Of a stretch of DNA of 64,000 nt, positions 17,814 through 26,641 are shown piece after piece. The notes beneath the pieces were generated by a model. That model did not search any database and had not been told where the DNA came from. It saw only the letters and a program-made list of their open reading frames with translations. The position numbers and the translations under genes are program-made. Every line of letters starts with the position of its first letter. Within the stretch, counting starts at the first letter, position 1. Source of the stretch: Methylosinus sp. Sm6 (lineage in GTDB: Bacteria > Pseudomonadota > Alphaproteobacteria > Rhizobiales > Beijerinckiaceae); assembly GCF_019802345.1 (NCBI RefSeq), contig NZ_JAINDZ010000020.1:1-64000 (forward strand), written 5' to 3'.

Positions 17814-19070
17814 ATGAAACTCGACGACTTCAAGAAAGCCGGCCATTGGCCGACTCTGCTCGCGGCCTTCCTCTATTTCGACGTGAGCTTCATGGCCTGG
17901 GTCTCGCTCGGACCGCTGATGATCTATATCGGCAAGGACATGGGCCTCTCGGTCGAGGACAAGCTGTCGCTCGTCGCCATTCCCGTGCTCGGCGGCGCTT
18001 TCTTCCGCGTGCCGCTCGGCCTCCTCGCCGATTCGATCGGCGCGAAGATCACCGGCGTCATGGCGCAGGCGATCGTGATGTTCGCCGTGTCGCTGGTCTG
18101 CGTCTTCGGTCTCACCGGACCGCTCGCCATCGCCCTCTTCGGCATCTCGCTCGGCATCGCCGGCGCCTCCTTCGCCGTCGCGCTGCCGCAGGCCGGCCGC
18201 TGGTATCCGCCGCAATATCAGGGCGTGGTGATGGGCGTCGCCGGCGCCGGCAATATGGGCGTCGTGCTCGACACGCTGTTCGCGCCCTCGATCGCGGAGG
18301 CTTATGGCTGGCGTGCGGTGTATGGCGTGCTGCTGGCGTTGATGGTGCTCGTGTTCATCGTCTATTGCGCCGCGGCCAAGGAAGCGCCCGTCGCGCGCAA
18401 AGCGATCACGCTCGCCGACTATGGCAGGCTGTTCGCCGACGCCGACAGCCGCTGGTTCATGTTCTTCTACTTCATCACCTTCGGCGGCTTCGTCGGACTG
18501 GCTTCGGCGCTGCCGCTGTATTTCACCACGCAATATCACGCGACCGGGGTCGCGGCGGGACTCGTCGTGGCGCTCATCGTCGCCTTCGGCTCGGGCTTTC
18601 GACCGGTCGGCGGCTATATCGCCGACCGTATCGGCGGGGTGCGCGCCCTGTCGGTGCTGTTCGTCGTCGTCTCCGCCTGCTATTTCGTCATCTCGCTGCT
18701 GCCGGAAGGGCCGGCGCCTGCAACGGGAGGTTGGAGCCTCACGCAGCTTCCGCCGATCGCTTTCGTCGCGGTCGCCGTGTTCTCGCTGGGCGTGCTCGCG
18801 CTCGGCATGGGCAATGGCGCGGTGTTCCAGCTGCTGCCGCAGCGGTTTCGCGCCGAGATCGGCGCGATGACCGGCCTCGTCGGCGCGGCCGGCGGCCTCG
18901 GCGGCTATTTCCTCGCCAAGACGCTCGCGGTCTCGAAAGGCATGACGGGAGGCTTCACGATCGGCTTCGCCTTCTTCAGCCTGCTCGCGCTGCTCGGCCT
19001 CGTCGGCCTCGTCTTCGTCAAGACGCGCTGGCGCACGACCTGGGGCGCCGTTTCCGGCGCGCGCATCTGA
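17814..19070 (+). CDS. NarK/NasA-type nitrate/nitrite MFS transporter
   Basis: A 418-residue inner-membrane protein with about 12 hydrophobic segments. Motifs of the nitrate/nitrite porter family include FDVSFMAWVSLGPL (helix 1), RVPLGLLADSIGAK (helix 2-3 loop) and the glycine-rich AGNMGVVLDTLFAP of helix 5. It probably imports nitrate for the reductases upstream. AAGGAG precedes ATG 17814. It lies 31 bp after the repeat and six bp before the phosphatase-kinase gene, so it probably shares a transcript with them. Confidence 0.93.
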   Translation: MKLDDFKKAGHWPTLLAAFLYFDVSFMAWVSLGPLMIYIGKDMGLSVEDKLSLVAIPVLGGAFFRVPLGLLADSIGAKITGVMAQAIVMFAVSLVCVFGLTGPLAIALFGISLGIAGASFAVALPQAGRWYPPQYQGVVMGVAGAGNMGVVLDTLFAPSIAEAYGWRAVYGVLLALMVLVFIVYCAAAKEAPVARKAITLADYGRLFADADSRWFMFFYFITFGGFVGLASALPLYFTTQYHATGVAAGLVVALIVAFGSGFRPVGGYIADRIGGVRALSVLFVVVSACYFVISLLPEGPAPATGGWSLTQLPPIAFVAVAVFSLGVLALGMGNGAVFQLLPQRFRAEIGAMTGLVGAAGGLGGYFLAKTLAVSKGMTGGFTIGFAFFSLLALLGLVGLVFVKTRWRTTWGAVSGARI

Positions 19071-19076
19071 AAGGGG

Positions 19077-20777
19077 ATGAGCTTGGCCCGCTCCGATCAT
19101 GATCTGCGTGTCGAAGCGGGCTTTGCGTCCGAGACGGGGAAGCGTCCCGACAATCAGGATTATGTCGCCGTCTGCTTCGGTCCGCGCGGCGGCGCGCTGC
19201 AGGGCGTCGTCGGCGCTGTCGCGGATGGCGTCGGCGGCCACAAGGGCGGGCGCGTCGCCGCCGAGATTTGCGTGCGCGCCTTCATCGAAGGCTATTATGC
19301 GAGCCCCGAGACGCTCGGAGTCGGCCGCGCGGCGGCGCGCGCGCTCGACGCCGCCAACCGCTGGATCGCCGCGCAAGCGCGCGTCGATCCGGCGCTCGAG
19401 GGCATGGCGACGACGTTCAGCGCGCTGATCCTCTCGCGCCGCGCCGCTCACATCCTCCATGTCGGCGACACGCGCGTCTATCGCCTCGGCGCCGGCGGCT
19501 TCGAGCTGCTCACGCGCGATCATGTGCTCGGCGGCGGCGATCTGCGTCATGTGCTGCGCCGCGCCGTCGGACTCGAGGATGCGCTGCCTTTCGATCAGGC
19601 CTGTTGCGCCGTCGCCCCGCATGATCGCTTCCTGCTGTGCTCGGACGGCGTCCATGGCGCGCTGCGCGACGTCGAGCTGCGCGCCTTCATGGCCGAGCGC
19701 CGCTCGCCGCAGGAGACCGCCGAGCGAATCGTCGAAGCGGCGCTCGCCGCCGGCGACGGCGACAACGCCACCGCGCTCGTCATCGACATCGTCGATCTGC
19801 CGTCGGCCGACGAGAGCGCGCTCGCCCGCGTCTTCGAGTCTCTGCCGATCCGCGAGCCGCCGAAGATCGGCGAGAGCGTCGACGGATTCACCATCGAGGA
19901 GCGCCTGTCCGACGGCCGCTACAGCATTTTGATGCGCGCGCGCGACGAGGCGACGGGGGCGGCGCTGGCGCTGAAGTTTCCGCATCCGCGCATAGCGCAG
20001 GACTCGAGCTACAGGCTCGCTTTCGTGCGCGAAGCCTGGGCGTCGGCGCGTGTGCGCAGCCCGTTCGTCGGCGAGATCGTCGAATTGCCGGCGGGACGCC
20101 AGAGCCGGCTCTATTCCGTGATGCCCTTTTATGCGGGCGAGACGCTGGAGCAGCGCATGCGACGCGCGAAGGTCGGCCTCGACGAGGGCCTTTCGATCGC
20201 GCTTCGACTCGCGCGCGGGCTCGCGGCCCTGCATCGCTGCGGGATCATCCATCGCGACGTGAAGCCGGACAATGTGATCCTGCTCGAGGACGGCGGCTTG
20301 CGGCTCGTCGACCTCGGCGTGTGCCGCGCGCCCAATCTCGAGGATTTTTCGCCGCAGGACGCGCCCGGCACGCCGAGCTATATGGCGCCCGAGCTCTTCG
20401 CCGGCGCGGCCGGCGACGAGGCGTCCGATCTCTATGCGCTCGGCGTCGCCATCTACCGCATGTTCTGCGGCGCTTATCCTCACGGCGAGATCGAGCCCTT
20501 CACCCGGCCGCGCTTCGGCAGGCCGAAGCCGCTGTCGGCGAGGCGCCCCGATCTCCCCGCCTGGCTCGACGCCGCGCTCCGGCGCGCGGTCGCCGTCGAT
20601 CCGCGCGAGCGGCATGGCGACGTGCTGGAATTCGCCTTCGAGCTCGAGAACGGGGCCGTGCGAACGCCGCCGTCGCCGCGCCTCGCGCCGCTCTATGCGC
20701 GCAATCCGCTGTTGTTCTGGCAGGGGCTGAGCCTGGCGCTGGTCGTCTTGCTGGCAATCTCTCTCTATCGTCGCTGA
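19077..20777 (+). CDS. PP2C phosphatase-Ser/Thr kinase fusion with C-terminal membrane anchor
   Basis: A 566-residue bifunctional protein. Residues about 10-245 are a PPM/PP2C phosphatase (KRPDNQDYVAV, VADGVGGHKGG, LLCSDGVHG, GDGDNATALV, with the metal-binding Asp residues present). Residues about 265-530 are a Hanks-type kinase (HRCGIIHRDVKPDNV near 395, DLGVCR in place of DFG, GTPSYMAPEL near 435). The C-terminus is one membrane helix (GLSLALVVLLAISLYRR). The ATP-binding Lys is within LALKFPHP. Similar fusions accompany nitrate assimilation genes in other proteobacteria, where they may tune transport or reductase activity. The start follows AAGGGG directly after the transporter gene. Confidence 0.9.
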   Translation: MSLARSDHDLRVEAGFASETGKRPDNQDYVAVCFGPRGGALQGVVGAVADGVGGHKGGRVAAEICVRAFIEGYYASPETLGVGRAAARALDAANRWIAAQARVDPALEGMATTFSALILSRRAAHILHVGDTRVYRLGAGGFELLTRDHVLGGGDLRHVLRRAVGLEDALPFDQACCAVAPHDRFLLCSDGVHGALRDVELRAFMAERRSPQETAERIVEAALAAGDGDNATALVIDIVDLPSADESALARVFESLPIREPPKIGESVDGFTIEERLSDGRYSILMRARDEATGAALALKFPHPRIAQDSSYRLAFVREAWASARVRSPFVGEIVELPAGRQSRLYSVMPFYAGETLEQRMRRAKVGLDEGLSIALRLARGLAALHRCGIIHRDVKPDNVILLEDGGLRLVDLGVCRAPNLEDFSPQDAPGTPSYMAPELFAGAAGDEASDLYALGVAIYRMFCGAYPHGEIEPFTRPRFGRPKPLSARRPDLPAWLDAALRRAVAVDPRERHGDVLEFAFELENGAVRTPPSPRLAPLYARNPLLFWQGLSLALVVLLAISLYRR

Positions 20778-20820
20778 CGCGCCGGCGATCGCCGCGACGG
20801 TCCCGATCGGCTCGGCGCTG

Positions 20821-21039
20821 TCAGGCGATGATATCGGGCGTGAGCTGATCCTCGAGAAAGACCAGGCGGTCGCGCAGCAGCAATTTGCGCTTCTTGAGCC
20901 TTTGGATCTGCAGCTGATCCGCGGCGCCGACGGCGATCAGCGCGTCGATCGCCGCTTCGAGGTCGTGGTGCTCCAGGCGCAGGCGCTCCAACTCCGTCTG
21001 GATCGCCGCGCGTTCGACTTCGCTGAGCCTATCGACCAT
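20821..21039 (-). CDS. DUF465 (YdcH-like) small coiled-coil protein
   Basis: A 72-residue protein, MVDRLSEVERAAIQTELERL..., with the DUF465 pattern: an acidic helix, LEHHDLEAAIDAL, then a basic IQRLKKRKLLLRDRLVFLEDQL. The function is unknown. The frame extends upstream to 21123, but that part is Pro/Gly-rich and unlike the family, so I start at ATG 21039. It is convergent with the kinase gene. A second DUF465 gene lies 1.7 kb away. Confidence 0.8.
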   Translation of the reverse strand: MVDRLSEVERAAIQTELERLRLEHHDLEAAIDALIAVGAADQLQIQRLKKRKLLLRDRLVFLEDQLTPDIIA

Positions 21040-21129
21040 TCGCCACCACTGACCGGACCCGCTCCCCGGCGGCGGCCGAGTCGCTGCGCCTCGATTATCG
21101 CTCGGCGCGGGCCTCCTGTTCAAGCCATA

Positions 21130-22560
21130 TCACGGCGCGCCATAGCCATAGGCCTCTCGCATCGAGGCGATATCGGCGAGCTTGGCGTCGAGCGCGCTCC
21201 AATCGTCGGCGGCGGCGACCGGCGTCCAGATCGCCTCCACCTCCTCGATCAGCATGGTGCAAGGCGTCTCGCGCCGGAAATAGGCGTGGTCGAGAGCGGC
21301 GGTCGGCGCGGTCTCGTGAGCGGCGAGGGCTTCCCTCAGCGGGCCGAACTCCGGCGCGTCGTAGAGCGCGGCTTGCGGGCTGCGGGCGGCGCGCTCGCGG
21401 CTGGCGAGGCCGCCGCGCCAATCGAAGAAGGTCTGCTCGAAATCCGCCTGCGATTTGCCGAGGAATTCGAGAAGGCTCTTGGCCAGCGCCGCCTCCGCCT
21501 CGGGTTCGGCCGCCGGCGCGAGGCCGAGGCGATCGAGGAGAGCGAGCTGGAACTCGCGCTGGATGATCGGCTGGTATTCGCCGAGGATCGCCTGTGTCCG
21601 CGGGAGGCCGGCGAGCGGCAGCAAGGTCTCGGCGAGCCGCGTCAAATTCCAGCCGAGCGCGCCCGGCTGGCGGCCGAAGGCATAGAGCCCGCTGTCGTCG
21701 AAATAAGCGGCGGTGAATTGCGGATCATAGCGCGGCGCGAAGCGCCAGGGACCATAGTCGAAGCTCTCGCCGGTGATGTTGATATTATCGGAATTGAGCA
21801 CGCCATGGACGAAGCCGGCGGCCATATAGCGCGCGCCGAGCCGCGCCACGCGCGCGGCGACGCGCTCCAGGAAATCCCCGGCGCGGCTCTCCGCCGGCTT
21901 GTCGGCGAGCTCCGGGAAATAATGGGCGACGCAATGGTCGACGAGACGCGCGATGGCCGCCTGATCGTCGAGGAAAGCGAGGCGCTGAAACGTGCCGATG
22001 CGGATGTGGGAATGGGAGAGCCGCACCAGCACGGCCGAGCGCGTGGGAGAGGGCTCGTCGCCGCGATAGAGCTGCTCGCCGGTCTCGATCAGGCTGAAGG
22101 TCTTGGAGGTGTCGACGCCCAGCGCCTCCAGCATCTCCGTCGCCAGGATTTCGCGCAGGCCGCCCTTGAGCGTCAGCTTTCCATCCCCCTGCCGCGACCA
22201 GGGCGTGCGTCCGCTGCCCTTGGTGCCGAGATCGAGCAGGCGTCCGTCCTCGGCGTCGCGCAATTGCGCGAACAGAAAGCCGCGCCCGTCGCCGATCTCG
22301 GGATTGTACATGTGGAACTGATGGCCGTGATACCGCAGCGCCAGCGGCTCGGGGAAATTCTCCGGCAGCGGTTCGAATTGGCCGAAATGGGCGATCCATT
22401 CCGCGTCGGTGAGCGTGTCGAGCCCGACGCGGGCGGCGGCGCGCTGGTTGCGATACCGCAGGATGTGACTGGGAAAGCGCGCCGGCTGGACGAGGTCGAA
22501 CAAGCCTTCGCCCAGGGTCGAATGCAGAGGCGCGGGGCGATAGCGCGGGGAGAGCGGCAT
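21130..22560 (-). CDS. selO: SelO/YdiU-family protein adenylyltransferase
   Basis: A 476-residue pseudokinase-fold enzyme; family members transfer AMP to Ser/Thr/Tyr residues of proteins during oxidative stress. Recognised blocks are RYHGHQFHMYNPEIGDGRGFLF (cited here by its flanks at residues about 80-101), LDLGTKGSGRTPWSR near 111, HGVLNSDNINITGES near 235 and DYGPWRF. ATG 22560 begins the family N-terminus MPLSPRYRPAPLHSTLG and has GAGG upstream. The frame is open to 22671, but that extension lacks family features. The selenocysteine found near the C-terminus of eukaryotic SelO is absent, as usual in bacteria. Confidence 0.92.
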   Translation of the reverse strand: MPLSPRYRPAPLHSTLGEGLFDLVQPARFPSHILRYRNQRAAARVGLDTLTDAEWIAHFGQFEPLPENFPEPLALRYHGHQFHMYNPEIGDGRGFLFAQLRDAEDGRLLDLGTKGSGRTPWSRQGDGKLTLKGGLREILATEMLEALGVDTSKTFSLIETGEQLYRGDEPSPTRSAVLVRLSHSHIRIGTFQRLAFLDDQAAIARLVDHCVAHYFPELADKPAESRAGDFLERVAARVARLGARYMAAGFVHGVLNSDNINITGESFDYGPWRFAPRYDPQFTAAYFDDSGLYAFGRQPGALGWNLTRLAETLLPLAGLPRTQAILGEYQPIIQREFQLALLDRLGLAPAAEPEAEAALAKSLLEFLGKSQADFEQTFFDWRGGLASRERAARSPQAALYDAPEFGPLREALAAHETAPTAALDHAYFRRETPCTMLIEEVEAIWTPVAAADDWSALDAKLADIASMREAYGYGAP

Positions 22561-22728
22561 GAGGAGCGCCTCTTTCGCTGGGGAGGGGAGGGGCCTGTGG
22601 ACGGATCCTCGGCGGGATGGGCCGAGGAAGCAATCGCGGCGCCTCGCGCGATCATTTGGGCCCGGCGACAAAAAAAGGCGGAGATCGCTCTCCGCCTCGG
22701 GCGCTTTTTCGGTCGAAGCCGAGCGTCG

Positions 22729-22908
22729 TCAATGCAATGTCGCGCCGTGCCGCAGCTTGGCGATCGCGTCCTTGAGCTGGAGCTTCTTACGCTTGAGCTC
22801 GTGGATCCTGATCTCGTCGCGCCGGCGGTGGTTCAGCTCCTGCTCGATTTCTTTCTTGAGCGCTTCGTGACGGCGTTCCAGTTCGACGAGATGACCCTGT
22901 AGCGACAT
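22729..22908 (-). CDS. DUF465 (YdcH-like) small coiled-coil protein, second copy
   Basis: A 59-residue protein, MSLQGHLVELERRHEALKKE..., rich in Glu/Lys/Arg heptads with the DUF465 ending IHELKRKKLQLKDAIAKL. ATG 22908 has a strong AAAGGAGG ten bases upstream. The function is unknown. The longer frame to 23007 lacks such a signal and does not match the family. Confidence 0.85.
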   Translation of the reverse strand: MSLQGHLVELERRHEALKKEIEQELNHRRRDEIRIHELKRKKLQLKDAIAKLRHGATLH

Positions 22909-23222
22909 AGTGGCGCCTCCTTTGGTTTCGTCTTCACGACAGAAGGACGAAGGAAGTGTGACACAAAGCCAGCGTCCCGCAAGAGGGAACGAGGTCGCGG
23001 TCGTCACGAAAAATCGCCGTGGAAGCGTTCAATTCTAAACGAATTGTCCATTTTTGCGCGCTCACGCCGGGGCCCATGGCGCGGTGGGCGACGGCGGTGT
23101 TTCATCCGGCGAACGGCGAAATCGACGCGCCGCGCCCTCGCGCAGCCGAGATCGAATTCGCCGCCTGCCGCCTTGCTCCGGCCGAGGAAAAATCCTATAA
23201 AACTGCGCGGTTCGCGCCATGA
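22909..23222. other. intergenic stretch without a recognised gene
   Basis: 314 bp between the DUF465 gene and tRNA-Gly. It should contain the promoters for both, but I see no clear gene, repeat or terminator in it. Confidence 0.5.
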
Positions 23223-23297
23223 GCGGGCGTAGTTCAGTGGTAGAACGACAGCTTCCCAAGCTGTATGTCGAGGGTTCGATTCCCTTCGCCCGCTCCA
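23223..23297 (+). tRNA. tRNA-Gly (anticodon CCC)
   Basis: A complete cloverleaf: acceptor arm GCGGGCG/CGCCCGC, D-arm GTTCAGTGGTAGAAC, anticodon stem ACAGC/GCTGT with loop TTCCCAA (anticodon CCC), T-arm GAGGGTTCGATTCCCTT, discriminator T and an encoded CCA end at 23295-23297. Confidence 0.95.
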
Positions 23298-23502
23298 AAA
23301 TTCATCAAGCGCGACAAGGGCTTGTGGCGTCAGCGTCGAGGACGGCGCGGGCCGGTCGCATCCGTCCTCGGGAGTCGCGCCGACCTTGCTTCCTGTGAGC
23401 TGCAGCCGAATCGCGCAAAAAGCCTCTCGGCGCCGAATATGCTGATGAGCAGTGTGCCTGGGAAGCGGCGCCGTCGGCGCTCTCGACCGTCGGCGACTTG
23501 CC

Positions 23503-23578
23503 TGGTGGAGCTGGGGGGATTCGAACCCCCGACCTCTGCAGTGCGATTGCAGCGCTCTCCCATCTGAGCTACAGCCCC
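23503..23578 (-). tRNA. tRNA-Ala (anticodon CGC)
   Basis: On the minus strand the sequence starts GGGGCTGTAGCTCAG, has anticodon stem CTGCA/TGCAG with loop ATCGCAC (anticodon CGC), T-arm CGGGGGTTCGAATCCCCC and acceptor AGCTCC, followed by A and an encoded CCA (23503-23505 on the plus strand). Confidence 0.94.
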
Positions 23579-23614
23579 GGTCAGCGCGGTGGGTACACGG
23601 AGCCCTCGGCGCTG

Positions 23615-25366
23615 TCAATCTGATCGATGACGTTTTCTTTTTTGGCGCCGACTCTTGCCGGGCCGAAGTTTGCGGTCTATAGACGCGCTCGTCCGCTCCC
23701 TTCGTCTAGTGGCCCAGGACGTCGCCCTCTCACGGCGAAAACAGGGGTTCGAGTCCCCTAGGGAGCGCCATTTGCGTATAAAACTGCGAACACCCTTGCC
23801 GACTTGTTCTCCGGCGACGACGGCCTGTTCGAGGCTGGATTTCGAGCCGTGAATGCGGATGACGTGGTCGTCGACCTCGACGGCTTCGACGACCGCCCGC
23901 AAATAGGCTCGGCGGAACGAAGTTTCGCCGACTGTGATCTTTTCGCGCATGAACGTCCCGAATCGCTCGAGCTGGTCCGGTTCGATTACGATTGACGGCG
24001 CGGACTGGGCTTTGATCCGGTGCAGCGCGGCTTTCGCCCGCTCCCGCTCCGATTTGAGCGCGGCGAGGCGATCACGAAGAAGATCGTCCATTTCGGTGAC
24101 GCCATTCTCGACCATTCTATAGAGGCGCTTCAGCTTGTCCTCGGACTGGGCGATTTCCGCTTGGAGGGCGCCCACTCGGCTGCGGACCTCGTCGTCGCCG
24201 GCGGCGCGCTTCTGGGCCAGGGAGGTCAAGATGCCGGCCAGCCGGTTCGGGCCGAACAGCCGGTCGGCGAGATGGGTCGTGACAAGTCCGTCGAGCCGGT
24301 CCATCGGGATCGAGCGCCCCTTGCAGCCGGTCTTGCCGACGCGGGCGGCCGTGGAGCAGCTGTAATAGCGATGCACCTTGCCGCTTTTCGAGGTCCCGGT
24401 GCGCAGCGTCATCGCGCCGCCGCAAGTGGCGCAGACGGCGAGCCCCGTGAGGAGGATGGGGCCAGTCACGACGCGGGGCGGCAGGACGCGCGGGTCACGG
24501 GCTTTCAGGCTCGCCTGGGCCTTGTCGAACACTGCCGTTTCGATGATCGGCGGAACGGCGATCTCTATTACTTCATTTTCGGCCTTGGCTCTCCCGGTTT
24601 TGGCCTCGCGCTTGTTGAAGCGCCACCGGCCCGCATAGACCGGATTGGTCAAGACCTTGTGGACCGACGCGACGCCGAAGCGCGCGCCGAGTCGCGTTCT
24701 CAGCCCGCGCCCATTGAGCGTCTTCGTCACCTCCTTGACGCCCATCGGCCCCTTGCCGGCCTCGCCTTCGAGATACAAGCGGTAGATCGTCCGCACGGTC
24801 TCGGCCTCGACAGGATCGACGACGAGCTTTTTCTTGGTCCTGTGTCCGCGCTTCTCCACTTCGGCGAGCGCATAGCCGAGCGGCAGGCGTGAGCCGTTGT
24901 AGAATCCCTGGCGGGCGTTCTCCTTCATCGCGCGCAAGACATGCTTGCCATTCTCACGGCTCTGATATTCGTCGAACAGCGCGATGACCTGGCGCATCAT
25001 CACTTGCGCCGGGTCGTCGCCGAGCTCCTGGGTGATGGAGACGAGCCGCACATTGTACTTGGCGAGCCTGCGCACATACATTTCCAGGCCGAAGGCGTCG
25101 CGGAAGAAGCGAGAGAACGAATGAACCACGATGACGTCGATCGGATGATCGTCGTCGCAAGCGCGCTCGATCATGCGCCGAAATTCGGGACGATGGTCGT
25201 CCATGGCGGAAGCGCCGGGTTCGACATATTCGGCGACGATGCGCCAACTATGGCGTGCGCAATAGGCACTCGTCTGCGCCTGCCGGTCGGGGATCGACAG
25301 GTCGACCTCCGCTTGCCGCGTTGTGGAAACCCGGAGATACAGCGCGGCGCGGGTGCAATCGGGCAT
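23615..25366 (-). CDS. serine recombinase (resolvase/integrase with recombinase zinc ribbon)
   Basis: A 583-residue site-specific recombinase. The N-terminal resolvase domain has the catalytic-Ser segment ALYLRVSTTRQ (near residue 8), then VIVVHSFSRFFRD and a long helix. The middle recombinase domain includes GSRLPLGYAL and VHKVLTNPVYAGRWRFNKRE. A zinc beta-ribbon has CATCGGAM and CSTAARVGKTGCKG, and a coiled coil follows. ATG 25366 has GGGAG upstream; ATG 25390 is an alternative. The last 50 or so residues (SLGDSNPCFRRERATSW...) are translation of the antisense strand of tRNA-Glu, so the frame runs out of the element into the chromosome. The native end was probably near RSFIRKW. It presumably integrated and excises this element. 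Confidence 0.88.
   Translation of the reverse strand: MPDCTRAALYLRVSTTRQAEVDLSIPDRQAQTSAYCARHSWRIVAEYVEPGASAMDDHRPEFRRMIERACDDDHPIDVIVVHSFSRFFRDAFGLEMYVRRLAKYNVRLVSITQELGDDPAQVMMRQVIALFDEYQSRENGKHVLRAMKENARQGFYNGSRLPLGYALAEVEKRGHRTKKKLVVDPVEAETVRTIYRLYLEGEAGKGPMGVKEVTKTLNGRGLRTRLGARFGVASVHKVLTNPVYAGRWRFNKREAKTGRAKAENEVIEIAVPPIIETAVFDKAQASLKARDPRVLPPRVVTGPILLTGLAVCATCGGAMTLRTGTSKSGKVHRYYSCSTAARVGKTGCKGRSIPMDRLDGLVTTHLADRLFGPNRLAGILTSLAQKRAAGDDEVRSRVGALQAEIAQSEDKLKRLYRMVENGVTEMDDLLRDRLAALKSERERAKAALHRIKAQSAPSIVIEPDQLERFGTFMREKITVGETSFRRAYLRAVVEAVEVDDHVIRIHGSKSSLEQAVVAGEQVGKGVRSFIRKWRSLGDSNPCFRRERATSWATRRRERTSASIDRKLRPGKSRRQKRKRHRSD
23695..23770 (+). tRNA. tRNA-Glu (anticodon CTC), likely integration site
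   Basis: GCTCCCTTCGTCTAGTGGCC begins the gene; the anticodon stem CGCC/GGCG holds loop CTCTCAC (anticodon CTC); the T-arm is CAGGGGTTCGAGTCCCCT; the acceptor ends in GGGAGCG with CCA at 23768-23770. A serine recombinase gene begins right after its 3' end on the opposite strand, so the tRNA 3' half is a plausible attachment site. I did not find the second copy that would mark the other end of the element. Confidence 0.93.
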
Positions 25367-25514
25367 GGGGAAAACTCCCGTCGTCATCAAATTCGTGGCA
25401 CGAGTCCGATCGATCGGCCGAGTCTATTCCCGAGATTCGCAGGCGTCACCGGAATTTCGGCTGCGCCAGCGACAATCGAATCGCCCAAGGATCGTCCCGT
25501 AATGAGAAGCAAGA

Positions 25515-25537
25515 CGAGCCGCGGAGACCGCGGCTCG
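25515..25537 (-). terminator. probable terminator of the Tat-signal gene
   Basis: A perfect ten-base-pair stem, CGAGCCGCGG / CCGCGGCTCG with a three-base loop. On the minus strand it follows the 25579-26157 gene and is followed by TCTTGCTTCT, which is only moderately T-rich. Confidence 0.5.
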
Positions 25538-25578
25538 AAAATTGTGCGATCGGCAATCTCGCCGTCACACGGCCCGCT

Positions 25579-26157
25579 TCAAAACTTCGGAAACGAATCG
25601 AGGCGACTGATACGGACCAAGTCGGTCAGCGCCGAACGGACCTGCGGCCAGGGAAATTCGGGGCAGTTCTCGCACCATTCGCCCTCACGGAGCACAGCGT
25701 GGAGCTTGGCCGCGACGCCTTCGACGGTCGACGCCGGCGTGGCCGCCAGCGCATCGGCGAGATCTCTCGCTATATCCGCGGCTCGCTCTTCGTCTTTTTT
25801 CGCTTCGGAGTAGCCGACAGCCAAATCGGCGGCGGCCCAGCGCGCCCGATAGATTTCCTCCTCGATGGCGCAGCCCGCCTCGGCGCCTTCGGCATCGTCG
25901 ACGCCGTCTGACGCGCGGATCAACTGCATCAATCGGGTTTCCAAGCTCTGCTGCTTCTGGCAGAGAACCTCGGTGAGGTACTGGGCGGTCTTCCATCGCG
26001 TCCACAGGGATGTTGCCGGGTCGACGATCATCGTATGAGTCGAGTCGGCGCTCGCCATTCCCTTGAATGGCGCCGGCGCGACGGCGCCGACGCTCGCAAC
26101 CAACAAAGTCCTTCGGGTGAGGGAAGACGCACTCGTGGTAGTCTCGGGGGCAGCCAT
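25579..26157 (-). CDS. hypothetical exported protein with Tat-like signal
   Basis: A 192-residue protein. The N-terminus SSLTRRTLLVASVGAVAPAP has twin arginines, a hydrophobic core and an Ala-Pro-rich end, which fits a Tat or Sec signal peptide. The mature part is helical and acidic, with QSLETRLMQLIRAS, an ARWAAADLAVGYSEAKKDEE segment and the ending WPQVRSALTDLV. A strong GAGGAG precedes ATG 26157. Proteins of this kind occur as cargo in mobile elements of Rhizobiales; I know no function. It lies between the recombinase and the XRE regulator inside the tRNA-Glu element. Confidence 0.65.
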   Translation of the reverse strand: MAAPETTTSASSLTRRTLLVASVGAVAPAPFKGMASADSTHTMIVDPATSLWTRWKTAQYLTEVLCQKQQSLETRLMQLIRASDGVDDAEGAEAGCAIEEEIYRARWAAADLAVGYSEAKKDEERAADIARDLADALAATPASTVEGVAAKLHAVLREGEWCENCPEFPWPQVRSALTDLVRISRLDSFPKF

Positions 26158-26355
26158 GATCCGAGCTCCTCATAAGCCGGGTTGTGGTCAGGCCGGGCGA
26201 GGTGTCGACACACGTCGTCCGGCCGCACAGGCGCGCGGCGCACACGGCTCGAGGCTGGTTCCAGTTGCTCGGGCGATGTGATAGCCAGAACGCCATGCGA
26301 GTGGAATCATATCACGCCCGCCGCGGAGATCAACAATATATCATATGAGCGGTAT

Positions 26356-26589
26356 ATGATCACTGGAGCGCAAATACGGGCGGCGCGCGCCCTCGTTCGT
26401 TGGACTGCCGAAGACTTGGCGTCTGCCGCAAAAGTCGGCATCGCCACCGTGCGACGAGCCGAGGGCGAAGACGGGCAGCCGTCGACCACCGCGGCAAACC
26501 TGAACGCTATTCGCATCGCCTTGGAGAATGCAGGCGTGGAATTCATTCCCGAGAATGGCGGCGGCGCCGGCGTGCGGCTGAAGAAGTAG
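26356..26589 (+). CDS. XRE-family helix-turn-helix regulator
   Basis: A 77-residue one-domain DNA-binding protein: MITGAQIRAARALVRWTAED, then LASAAKVGIATVRRAEG (HTH) and NLNAIRIALENAGVEFI, ending in GGGAGVRLKK. This is a common small HTH in mobile elements. It starts at ATG 26356; the frame upstream to 26182 is open but noncoding in appearance, and an AT-rich segment (ATATATCATATGAGCGGTAT) lies just before the start. It is divergent from the Tat-signal gene and might control it or the toxin-antitoxin region. Confidence 0.8.
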   Translation: MITGAQIRAARALVRWTAEDLASAAKVGIATVRRAEGEDGQPSTTAANLNAIRIALENAGVEFIPENGGGAGVRLKK

Positions 26590-26641
26590 AGGGATCGCCG
26601 TCGACCGGCAGCAAGTGGGCGATCTTCGTTTCCTTGCCCCT

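Noticed and set aside
14979-20615. Very long minus-strand open frame (1878 codons)
   Set aside because: It lies antisense to nasA, the transporter and the phosphatase-kinase, which all have clear family motifs. High-GC DNA often leaves such antisense frames open, and its product is Arg/Asp/Ala-rich low complexity with no motif.
20902-22902. Plus-strand 666-codon frame over selO
   Set aside because: Antisense to a clear SelO gene; composition is typical of a shadow frame.
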